Positions 1 through 9,008 of a stretch of 64,000 nucleotides of DNA are shown one piece after another. A program made the translations under genes and the position numbers. The notes below the pieces were generated by a model, which was given only the letters and a program-made list of their open reading frames with translations, was not told the origin of the DNA and searched no databases. Source of the DNA: Paracoccaceae bacterium (GTDB lineage: Bacteria; Pseudomonadota; Alphaproteobacteria; Rhodobacterales; Rhodobacteraceae); the NCBI GenBank assembly GCA_021296235.1, contig JAGWAS010000006.1:22075-86074 (forward strand). Reading direction: 5' to 3'. The first letter of the stretch is position 1; every line of letters begins with the position of its first letter.

Positions 1-248
1 CGACTTCGTGCAACGGACCAAAATTTGGCCCAACTCATTTTCCAGCGATTGCCCGCACAGAAAGCAGGAGCCGGAAAAATATCGCTGACGAATGGGTCCA
101 CCCCAGCAAGCCGGACGGTGTCCAATTTCCCGGTGTAAAGCGACTACTTGCCAGCTGTTTCAACCGCTGCCGCAGTCAACAATCCCGGACTGTGAATCGG
201 CGGCGACTGCGGAGTGGCAAGAAATTTCCTTGGGGAAAAGTGCTGCAG

Positions 249-1280
249 CTAACCGCCGGTCAGGGACTCAACTACCATCGCGTTGACCGCCTTCAGAAAG
301 GTCAGGCGATCAAATCCCTCGGGATCCTTCGCGACGGGGATGTTCTCTTTTTCTGTCAACCATTTGGGAAATGGGGAGATGAATGCATAGTGATGCCCTG
401 CGATGGTTTCGAGTTTGGCGGGCACCCTTAAGCTTGCAACCTCATAAAGTGGCACGGCATGAAATTTCGGTTTGGCGATACGATCCTCCTTGAACGCAAT
501 GACTGTCAGTTCCGCAATCGCCAGTGAAGCACCCAAATCAAGCCCCTGATAGATGGGTGCGATCGCTACCGCATTACCGGTGATGATTGGTGCATTGCGG
601 AACGGATCCGTCGTCAAACGCAGATCGATTTCATGCCTAAACGACTGTATCAATCGATTGAGGAACCCCGGATCTTCACAGAATTCGTTATCCACTCGAC
701 CGTTTGCCTGACAATGCCTCTCCGCCCTTTTCGATTCAAATCCCGCGCCAGAAGCCAGGAGAATTGTGGCCGCGCCAAGGGAATAGCCGACTCCATGCAC
801 CGGCCCCTCGGAGATATGGTCTTTGAATTCAGGGGATTCACGGACAAACTTCAAAGCTCTTGCCAACTCAAGATAGCGATGGTCCAATGCCTGTGCAGTC
901 TTGCGCCCTCCCACCAGATAGTCGGCTTCGTGCTGAGGCGCGATCACAAAAAATCCCGCTTCCGCCAATATCTGAGCGGTCAGATGGTGATTGCGGTATC
1001 GCCCTCCATTCCCATGTGAAAACAGAACCACTTTGTGCCGACCTGCCCGAACGGGAGCATCTTTGGCCATTTCGGTGTCGAAAGGCCCCAGCCGTTGCAG
1101 TTTCACCGGTGTGTCGCTGGGATACCAGAGGCCAATCTGCATGCCTTGTGCCTCAACCTCGCGGAACCCGGCGGCAAGAGAGGCCGAATGCCACAGGAGA
1201 AGGAACCCAACCATCAGGAAAACCGGCACGGCTGCGGATCCGCTTGCCATTGAATTCCGATCAAGTTTCAATTGCATCAT
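249..1280 (-). CDS. alpha/beta hydrolase, predicted dienelactone-hydrolase-like, with N-terminal signal/anchor
   Basis: 343-aa ORF with hydrophobic N-terminus; VVLFSHGNGG and GVGYSLGAAT (nucleophile elbow) motifs. Confidence 0.8.
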   Translation of the reverse strand: MMQLKLDRNSMASGSAAVPVFLMVGFLLLWHSASLAAGFREVEAQGMQIGLWYPSDTPVKLQRLGPFDTEMAKDAPVRAGRHKVVLFSHGNGGRYRNHHLTAQILAEAGFFVIAPQHEADYLVGGRKTAQALDHRYLELARALKFVRESPEFKDHISEGPVHGVGYSLGAATILLASGAGFESKRAERHCQANGRVDNEFCEDPGFLNRLIQSFRHEIDLRLTTDPFRNAPIITGNAVAIAPIYQGLDLGASLAIAELTVIAFKEDRIAKPKFHAVPLYEVASLRVPAKLETIAGHHYAFISPFPKWLTEKENIPVAKDPEGFDRLTFLKAVNAMVVESLTGG

Positions 1281-1666
1281 TGGACTATTCCTTGCCAGTA
1301 TCCGGTCATACCGCGATGTATCTGTTTTCCGTTGAGCCCGGAAATCTGTTCCCGGATGATTCAGGAGCGCGTGCGATAGTTCCAGCCAATACGGAGGGGT
1401 GGAATTGGTTGCGTCAGGCCAATTGGCGGGATGTCGCGTGGTACGAGTCTTGGCGGAAATTGGTGTAAACCGGAAGGAAATGCTTGCGCCGGGCCGTTGC
1501 TGACGGGAGTTTGGTTCCCCGTTGGCGGACCGGGGATTGGTTTCGACACCATTTAACCCGCTTGCCCCGGAAGGATTGTAGTTGGTATCCCTGCGGATAC
1601 GGCCCTTAGGCAGTCCAAATCCACAGATATGATGCTGGGGCGATTCACGAACGGACGGAATTCAAG

Positions 1667-2050
1667 ATGCATTCAATGATCAATCCCGGCACCATCCACC
1701 CGCCATTCGCCAACTATTCACATGGGGTTCTCACCGGGCAAGGTGCACTCTTCGTTTCCGGCCAGCTGGGTGTCCTGGCGGATGGAACGGTTCCCGATGA
1801 CGCATTTGGGCAGGCGATGGCCTGCTTTGGAAACGTTGAGCAAATCCTGTTCGGTGCGGGGTTGCAAAAGCGCCATGTTGTTCGGATCAATGCGTTTGTT
1901 ACCGACCGGGAATACCTGCGCCCCTATATGGAGGCCCGCGACTGCTGGATCAGTGAATTGGAACTCCTCCCAGCCTCAACACTGGTCATCGTCCAAGGAT
2001 TTGCTCGCCCCGAATTCAAGGTGGAGGTGGAGATAACCGCCAGCGCATAG
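1667..2050 (+). CDS. RidA family (YjgF/YER057c/UK114) protein
   Basis: 127 aa; FVSGQLGVLADG...VVRINAFVTD pattern typical of the family. Confidence 0.85.
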   Translation: MHSMINPGTIHPPFANYSHGVLTGQGALFVSGQLGVLADGTVPDDAFGQAMACFGNVEQILFGAGLQKRHVVRINAFVTDREYLRPYMEARDCWISELELLPASTLVIVQGFARPEFKVEVEITASA

Positions 2051-2065
2051 TTCAAGCCGCGTCGC

Positions 2066-2419
2066 TCAGGCGTGGGTCCAAACCGCAAATTCGCTGCCGG
2101 ACGGTTCGGTGAAGTGAAATCGCCGACCGCCTGGAAACTCAAAGATCTCCTTCACGATACAACCGCCGGCACCAATGATCGAGGCCCGGGTTTTCTCAAG
2201 TGTATCGCTGTAGAAGACAATCAATGCCGCACCTGTCTCCGACCGGCTCGAAAGATCTGATGGGAAAAAGCCTCCGTCAATGCCGGCATCAGAAAATGCT
2301 GTGTAATTCGGTCCGTAGTCGGTGAACTTCCAGCCGAATACCTCTGCAAAGAACTTTTTTGTCAATTCAAGGTCGGTGCTGGGGAATTCCACATAGTCGA
2401 TCTTCAGGTGTGCGCCCAT
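2066..2419 (-). CDS. VOC family protein (glyoxalase-like)
   Basis: IDYVEFPSTDLELTKKFFAEVFGWKFTDYGPNYTAF is typical VOC. Confidence 0.88.
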   Translation of the reverse strand: MGAHLKIDYVEFPSTDLELTKKFFAEVFGWKFTDYGPNYTAFSDAGIDGGFFPSDLSSRSETGAALIVFYSDTLEKTRASIIGAGGCIVKEIFEFPGGRRFHFTEPSGSEFAVWTHA

Positions 2420-2788
2420 CGCCTTAATTCCCCCGGTGAAGCATCTTTCCCGAATGAAGTCTATTGCGAATCATGTCAATTTCCAAATCTGGAATTCGGT
2501 GTGCGCAGACCGGACATGGGTTGAAGCCACCCGTTGAATCAATGTCGCAATTTTTCATCCTGGGCTGCGTTCAGAACACTGGCAACAGATGTTCCAGACC
2601 GAAAATCGGCAATTGCAACTCGACTCTTGGTCAGCAGTCGGGGAAAATAGAGCCCTCAGAGCCGAATCGTTCCTAAACCCTGGCCGCAGGCAATGCCTCG
2701 GGCTGGTGATATTTGGAGTTGCAGATTCCGGCATTGGTAAGGAGGCAAAAAAGTTAACGGAAAGCAATACAGAAGCGAAATCTTCAAA

Positions 2789-3538
2789 TTGCAGCTTGAA
2801 TTGGTGAAGCTGCAGGGATGGGTAAAGGCAACGGGCCAGAAGTTCGTTGTCGTGTTTGAAGGCAGGGATGCGGCCGGGAAGGGTGGCGCAATTAAGGCCA
2901 TTCTTCAGTACCTGAATCCGAGAATAGTCCGGACCGCGGCTTTGCCGGCGCCCACTGAACGAGAACGGACGCAATGGTATTTCCAGCGATATGTGGCCCA
3001 TTTGCCGGCGGCTGGCGAAATCGTTCTGTTCGACCGCAGTTGGTACAACCGGGCGGGTGTGGAACGGGTGATGGAATTCTGCACGGAGGACGAATACCGC
3101 GAATTCCTTCGTTCTTGCCCCGAATTTGAGCGCATGTTGGTCAGATCCGGCATAACGGTCATAAAATACTGGTTTTCGGTTTCCGATGCGGAACAGGAGA
3201 AACGGTTCCGCAGCAGGTTGAAAGAGCCTCACAAACGATGGAAGCTTTCAGCAATGGATCTCGAATCAAGGAACCGCTGGGTCGAGTATTCGCGGGCCAA
3301 GGACGAAATGTTCGCGCACACCGACATCGAACAGGCACCGTGGCACGTTGTGAACGCAGACAACAAGCGAAAGGCGAGGTTGAACTGCATTCGACACCTG
3401 CTCGGTCGGATTCCATATGGCGACCTGACGCCGGATGCCATTGAACTGCCGCCGCGAGTAGGGTCCGAGCACTATCAGCGACCGCCGATGTCGCATCAGA
3501 AGTTCGTTGAGGACTGGTATTCGCCCAAAGCGGACTGA
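2789..3538 (+). CDS. ppk2: polyphosphate kinase 2 (PPK2 family)
   Basis: Walker A FEGRDAAGKGGAIKAI, lid FDRSWYNRAGVERVM; homology appears to begin upstream of the TTG at 2789 (see finding). Confidence 0.92.
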   Translation: MQLELVKLQGWVKATGQKFVVVFEGRDAAGKGGAIKAILQYLNPRIVRTAALPAPTERERTQWYFQRYVAHLPAAGEIVLFDRSWYNRAGVERVMEFCTEDEYREFLRSCPEFERMLVRSGITVIKYWFSVSDAEQEKRFRSRLKEPHKRWKLSAMDLESRNRWVEYSRAKDEMFAHTDIEQAPWHVVNADNKRKARLNCIRHLLGRIPYGDLTPDAIELPPRVGSEHYQRPPMSHQKFVEDWYSPKAD

Positions 3539-3565
3539 GCTCTGCAGATTGGTTGGCGATGGTCT

Positions 3566-4543
3566 TCAATCCAAGACTTCGGGATTGACCACCATCGCAG
3601 GATTGAGCTTGCCATCAATGCCATCAATTGCGTTTCTGATGGCCAGGATACCCATTGCCTTCAAGGAATTGTCGGTGAGCGCTGCCGAATGAGGGCTGAG
3701 CACAATTCTCGGTTCGTCCAACAGCGGTGAATCGGCCGCCAAAGGTTCTGTCTCAAAGGTGTCGAGACCGGCACCAAACAGCCGGCCTTCCTTCACCCGA
3801 CTGACAAGCGCGGATTCATCCACTAAACCGCCGCGGCTGACATTGATGACGATGGCACTTTCCGGAAGCAGATCCAATTCCGCTGGCCCAAGCAGACCTT
3901 TCGTTTCCGGCGTAAGAGGCAGATGCAGGCTGACAATGTCAGAGCTCGTGATTCCATCCTCAAGCCGTTCTGCAACGGTGTGGCTGCAAGGCTGTGGAAT
4001 TGCCACATATGGGTCATGCACCACCACATTCATTCCGAAGGCCTCGGCGAGCGCGGCGACCTTTTGGCCGATCCTTCCGTAGCCTACGACAAGCAATGTC
4101 TTGCCGCAAAGTTCCCGGCCGACAAGGCGGGAACGTATGGCAAAATTCCCTCCCCGGACAGCAGAGTCGGCCTCGGCTCCGGCTCTTGCCGCCGACAGCA
4201 TCAGGTGGATTGCGTGTTCCGCAACCGAGGTCGAATTGGCATTGGCGGTAACTGCAACGGCGATCTTCCGTTCCGTGCAGTATTCAACCGGAACATTGTC
4301 ATAGCCCACACCGTGGCGCGAAATTACCCGCAGATTCGGTGCAGCATCGAGAATGTCCTCGGTCAGCGGTCCCACTCGAACCGTTAATGCGTGTGCATCG
4401 GCAATCGCAGCTGCAAGCCTGATGGGTGGTTCGTGATCAACGACATTCCATTCGATGTCAGGCCTGCATTCGAGAACCGAATACGCATCCGGCTGCAGCG
4501 GCTCGATTACGACAAGTTTCCTCAATGTCCGTAACGCACCCAA
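3566..4543 (-). CDS. D-isomer-specific 2-hydroxyacid dehydrogenase family protein (phosphoglycerate-dehydrogenase-like)
   Basis: GYGRIGQKVAALAEAFGMNVVVHDPY Rossmann fold; NVSRGGLVDE; SPHSAALT. Confidence 0.88.
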   Translation of the reverse strand: MGALRTLRKLVVIEPLQPDAYSVLECRPDIEWNVVDHEPPIRLAAAIADAHALTVRVGPLTEDILDAAPNLRVISRHGVGYDNVPVEYCTERKIAVAVTANANSTSVAEHAIHLMLSAARAGAEADSAVRGGNFAIRSRLVGRELCGKTLLVVGYGRIGQKVAALAEAFGMNVVVHDPYVAIPQPCSHTVAERLEDGITSSDIVSLHLPLTPETKGLLGPAELDLLPESAIVINVSRGGLVDESALVSRVKEGRLFGAGLDTFETEPLAADSPLLDEPRIVLSPHSAALTDNSLKAMGILAIRNAIDGIDGKLNPAMVVNPEVLD

Positions 4544-4577
4544 TGAAGGGGAAGCTCGACCGATAGTCGTTTACCCA

Positions 4578-5696
4578 TCATGTGAAATCTGTCCAACGGG
4601 CGCGCATGGTCGAATCTTTGATTGCTTCAACCAGCCGTTGAATCCGCAAACCTGCAGCGAAATTGAACGGTTCGGACCGCTCTTCTGCGATGGCTTCGAT
4701 AAAATCCCTGATCTCAATCGCCTTGAGGTCGTTGTATCCCAGTTGATGACCAGGCGCGACACAGAATTCACCGTAAGGCGCATGCTCCGGACCGGCCAAA
4801 AGTGTTCGAAATCCTTCAGTGCGCCCGTCTGTGCCCGTTTCATGCAGGCGCAGTTCGTTCAGGCGGTTCTGATCAAACGTAATGGCACCATCGCTTCCGT
4901 AAATCTCGAACGCATGCTGCATTTTCTGTCCGGATGCCATCCAGTTCGCCTCAATGCTCCCGGATGCGCCATTTTCAAATCGCAGGAATGCGCGTCCCAC
5001 ATCGTCAACGTTCACCCGAACTTCGCTGCCTTCTGAGGTGCGGCGTTCTTGGATTGCGGTGTGCATGTCGCCGCAAACCCCGATGATCGGTCCGATTAGA
5101 TATTCTGCAGTGGCAATTATGTGGCTCCCGAGATCGGCTGTGGCACCGCCGCCGCGGCTGTCGTGACGCCAACTCCAGGGAGCGGCCCTGTCGGCCATGT
5201 AATCTTCGGCGTGAATTCCCCTGAATGAACGAATCTCCCCAATTCTTCCTTCCGAGATCAGTTTCTTTGCCAAACGGAACATCGGGTTTGCAAGGTAGTT
5301 GAATCCCACTTGGGTCTTTACACCCGCGAGTTCAGCAGCCTTGGTCATTTCCGTTGCCTCGGTGACATCCACCGCAAGTGGTTTTTCGCAATAGATGTGC
5401 TTTCCGGCAGCCAATCCGGCAATTGCCATTGGCCGGTGCAGGGCATTGGGTGCGGTGATGTCCAAGACATCAATTCCAGGATCGGCGGCCAGTTCCTCCC
5501 AGGAATCCGCATGACGCCGGAAACCGTAGCGGGACATTGCAGCCCGTGCCAATTCCGGGGTTGCATCGGCAATGCACTCAAGTTCGATCCTGACAGGAAG
5601 GTCGAATACCCTTGCGGCGGTGGCAAAGCCGAAGATGTGGGTCTTCCCCATGAAGCCTGAACCGATGAGGCCGATTCGCAACTGTGGCTTGTTCAT
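4578..5696 (-). CDS. Gfo/Idh/MocA family oxidoreductase
   Basis: IGLIGSGFMGKTHIFGF; GKHIYCEKPLAVDV. Confidence 0.9.
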   Translation of the reverse strand: MNKPQLRIGLIGSGFMGKTHIFGFATAARVFDLPVRIELECIADATPELARAAMSRYGFRRHADSWEELAADPGIDVLDITAPNALHRPMAIAGLAAGKHIYCEKPLAVDVTEATEMTKAAELAGVKTQVGFNYLANPMFRLAKKLISEGRIGEIRSFRGIHAEDYMADRAAPWSWRHDSRGGGATADLGSHIIATAEYLIGPIIGVCGDMHTAIQERRTSEGSEVRVNVDDVGRAFLRFENGASGSIEANWMASGQKMQHAFEIYGSDGAITFDQNRLNELRLHETGTDGRTEGFRTLLAGPEHAPYGEFCVAPGHQLGYNDLKAIEIRDFIEAIAEERSEPFNFAAGLRIQRLVEAIKDSTMRARWTDFT

Positions 5697-5839
5697 GCCG
5701 AGATACCAAATGGTGTCATGGCCCCGCGCTCGCCGAAACTGATCGCCACCGCCGTTGCTGATCGGTAGGGGATTGACCCATCCCCCGGGATCTGAACTTC
5801 GGGTGGATGGACTCTTTGAACTTCCTGCATCTCAGTTCA

Positions 5840-6856
5840 TCAGTCGACTTCGTCAACGGCTACCACCCGCTTTTCGGATAGGGAGAGGTATGCCGCCTCG
5901 GCAAGGACGAGTGCGCGCCTTCCATCCTCAAATCCGACCTCCGGTTGCGTTCCGTTCATAACGCAGTCGGCGAATGCACCAATTTCCGCCCAATAGGCTT
6001 CCCTGTATCTTTCCACGAAGAAATTCTGATATGGCTCCTGCGCCGCCGTTTGGCTGGCGGAGTGTCTGCGCAAGGCATGCGGGGTTTGGTTTTCGCTTTG
6101 CAACATGCCATCCGACCCAAGGATTTCAACTCTTTGGTCATAGCCATAAACGGCGACCCTGGAGTTGTTGATGATGCATTGCCTTCCGGTTGCGGTTCGC
6201 ATGGTGATCATTGCAGTGTCGTAATCTCCAATCCTGTTCATCAGTTCAGGATCAATGAGCCGATTGGCCAGTGCTACAACCTCAACCGGTTCTTCGCCGA
6301 GAATGAACCGTGCCATGTCAAAGTCATGGATTGTCATATCTCGAAAAATGCCACCCGAAACCGCACAATATTCAGAAGGCGGCATCGCCGGATCCCTTGA
6401 AATTATGATCAATTGCCGCAATTCACCGACTTCTCCGGCGAGAAGTGCATTGCGGCAGGCCCGGTGGCCCGGGTCGAACCTGCGATTGAATCCGATTTGA
6501 ACCGGAACCGTAGAATCAGCGATCCTGTCCCGACAAAGATTAACTCTTGCGAGATCAAGATCGATTGGTTTTTCGCACAGGACGGGCTTGCATGCTGCGA
6601 CTGCGCTTTCAATGTAGTCGGCGTGGGTTTCCGTCGCAGTGGCGATCAGAACAGCATCGATTTCCGGATTTGCAAAAATCTCGTCCGCGTGTCCGCAGGC
6701 GATTGCACCATGTGTGTCCGCCGCATTTTTCGAAGCAGAGTCGTCAATGTCGTAGACAGCGGCCAATTTCGTTTTTGGATGCATGTTTATGTTGGCTGCA
6801 TGCATAATTCCGATGCGTCCGCATCCCAACAAGCCGATGCGCAGAACGTCGCCCAT
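5840..6856 (-). CDS. Gfo/Idh/MocA family oxidoreductase, inositol 2-dehydrogenase-like
   Basis: IGLLGCGRIGIMHAANI; VLCEKPIDLDL; IGFNRRFDPG; IHDFDMARF resemble IolG-type enzymes. Confidence 0.85.
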   Translation of the reverse strand: MGDVLRIGLLGCGRIGIMHAANINMHPKTKLAAVYDIDDSASKNAADTHGAIACGHADEIFANPEIDAVLIATATETHADYIESAVAACKPVLCEKPIDLDLARVNLCRDRIADSTVPVQIGFNRRFDPGHRACRNALLAGEVGELRQLIIISRDPAMPPSEYCAVSGGIFRDMTIHDFDMARFILGEEPVEVVALANRLIDPELMNRIGDYDTAMITMRTATGRQCIINNSRVAVYGYDQRVEILGSDGMLQSENQTPHALRRHSASQTAAQEPYQNFFVERYREAYWAEIGAFADCVMNGTQPEVGFEDGRRALVLAEAAYLSLSEKRVVAVDEVD

Positions 6857-7062
6857 TTCTCAATCTCGCAGTTTTTCCTCCAACGGGGAAGTGGCTAATT
6901 CAAGTATCCCGATTTGTAAATCGGCCCGGCGGGGCAACCGGCCGATTAACAAAAAATGGACGCGCACATCGGAAACAGAAGCGCAGCCTTGCACATTGGG
7001 CCTGCGCAAGAATAGAAATTGGCGACCGCGGCACTGTGCCGAAGAACGGAAGGCACAAATTG

Positions 7063-8202
7063 ATGCAGAGACTGAACTGGGGATTGATTGGGGGAGGCGA
7101 GGGCAGTCAGATCGGATTCGTGCACCGAGCCGGTGCGGAAATCGACAGATTGTTTGAACTTCGTGCAGGAGCGTTCGATGTCAACCCTGCCAAAAGCGTG
7201 GAGTTCGGCAACTCACTTGGTCTCGACCCCACAAGAGTGCAGGGCACATGGCGCGACCTTCTCCTTTCCGAGAAAGACAGGCCGGATCGCTTGGATCTTG
7301 TTACCGTGGCCACGCCGAATGCGACACACTTTGAAATCAGCAAGGCATTTCTTGAAGCTGGGTTCAACGTCTTCTGCGAGAAACCACTGACAACGACACT
7401 CGATGAAGCGCGGCGGTTGGAGGTCCTTGCCAATGAGCGCGGCCTGATATGCGCGGTGAATTTTGGCTATTCCGGATATCCGATGGTTCGGCACATGCGT
7501 TCGCTGGTGAGCCAGGGCGTGTTGGGCGCAATAAGGTTGGTCAAAGCGGAATTCGCAGCAGGATTTCTTGCTGATTCATCTTTCGACGACAATCCCCGGG
7601 TTCGTTGGCGCTTTGATCCGGAACAGGCCGGCAACTCGTTGGTTATGGCCGACATGGGATGCCACGCAATGCACCTCGTCACATTCGTAACTGGCCAGAA
7701 GGTTCGCAGCCTGTCCGCTGACCTGGCGACAGGGGTGGAGGGCAGGGGACTTGAGGATGATGCTCTCGTTGCATTTCGCACCACCGAAGGAGCAATCGGA
7801 CGCCTGTGGGTCAGCGGACTTGCAACCGGCCGCACGCACGGGCTGACTCTTCAAATCTTCGGCGAGCAGGGAGGACTGTCCTGGGAGCAGGAGCAACCGG
7901 AACAACTCAATTTCACACCCATGGGCAAGGCATCAAGAATACTGGAGCGGGGCATGGATGGCATTTCCAAAGAGGCCGCTGCCGCAAACCGCATTACGGT
8001 TGGGCATCCTGAGGGGATGGTTCTGGCATTTGCCAACCTCTACCGGGACATTGCAAGTGAAATCCGTGCAAGATGCACCCGCAGCAGAAGCGCCGATCCG
8101 GTTCTGTTCCCCGACGTAAGCGACGGGCGCCACATGGTTGAGGTTGTTTGCGCAGCCGTCGAATCGAGCAGAAATGCGGGTGCTTGGCAGTCGCTGGAAT
8201 AA
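7063..8202 (+). CDS. Gfo/Idh/MocA family oxidoreductase
   Basis: WGLIGGGEGSQIGFVHR; NVFCEKPLTTTLDEA; longer ORF opens at 7036 but homology starts near 7063. Confidence 0.88.
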   Translation: MQRLNWGLIGGGEGSQIGFVHRAGAEIDRLFELRAGAFDVNPAKSVEFGNSLGLDPTRVQGTWRDLLLSEKDRPDRLDLVTVATPNATHFEISKAFLEAGFNVFCEKPLTTTLDEARRLEVLANERGLICAVNFGYSGYPMVRHMRSLVSQGVLGAIRLVKAEFAAGFLADSSFDDNPRVRWRFDPEQAGNSLVMADMGCHAMHLVTFVTGQKVRSLSADLATGVEGRGLEDDALVAFRTTEGAIGRLWVSGLATGRTHGLTLQIFGEQGGLSWEQEQPEQLNFTPMGKASRILERGMDGISKEAAAANRITVGHPEGMVLAFANLYRDIASEIRARCTRSRSADPVLFPDVSDGRHMVEVVCAAVESSRNAGAWQSLE

Positions 8203-8230
8203 GTTGATTTGGCAGGGGTGGATTGCAGTG

Positions 8231-8245
8231 TTGCCCAACGGGCAA
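8231..8245 (+). terminator. candidate terminator hairpin after the Gfo/Idh/MocA gene
   Basis: TTGCCC-aac-GGGCAA followed by ATTT. Confidence 0.35.
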
Positions 8246-8922
8246 ATTTCCGAGACATGATTCGAGTGTGCAGCGGAAGATGTGCCGAACACAGTAAAGC
8301 TCGTCTTGAAACAGGTCTGGCAAAGACAATTGCCGCTCTTGAGACGGGTCGCGACCTGAACGGATTTTAATCAGGAGACTTACGACGTTATCCCTGTGGG
8401 ATCAGTCTATTTTGAACGGTCACCCCAGATTAACCTGTCACTTACATGGCAACATCCATCCAGAAACGAGCTACTACATGCCTTCCGTGCGCAGCGCACG
8501 ATCAATGAGTTGTCAGGAAGAGCAGTGCCAACGAACCGATGAACTTCCGGTAGACGACCTTGGGAGCCCAATAATGGCTGAACCAAGGTTCCTGGTTTAC
8601 ATCTGCGGAAGCGACCGAGGTTGTGGAGGTTTGGCCCGATCCGTGAACGAAGTCCAGCCTCCCCATGGTGATCATGATCTCGCCGCAACCGTCTGCGAAT
8701 TCGGGTCAGACCAATGCATTCGTGTATGCAGATGCGAAGAGGTTCCGTCGAATTGCCCGGGCGGGTAAGGGGTCAATGCGGGTTTTGCGCTGCGTTGCGC
8801 CAAACGTCGGTGATGTCCGCTGCGAGCCGCTTTCGTCGCTCTCATTGTCCGGTGCCCCTCGCCCTCAGCGGACCCTACGAACCCGCGCCGAGAGTTGGCC
8901 ATGAACGATCAATTATTTGGAA

Positions 8923-8946
8923 AAATTAGGAAATGAACTCTAATTT
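8923..8946. promoter_or_regulatory. inverted repeat in AT-rich leader of the dimethylglycine-dehydrogenase-like gene (candidate operator)
   Basis: AAATTAG-N10-CTAATTT, perfect 7-bp half-sites, about 60 bp upstream of the CDS. Confidence 0.35.
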
Positions 8947-9008
8947 ATTGAAAGATTGCAATCAGGTATTGCCGGTATGGCAAAATCGCCTCCAATGAGC
9001 AGCAGGAC

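Noticed and set aside
2555-3232. 225-aa minus-strand ORF
   Set aside because: Antisense to PPK2 with low-complexity translation and no motifs.
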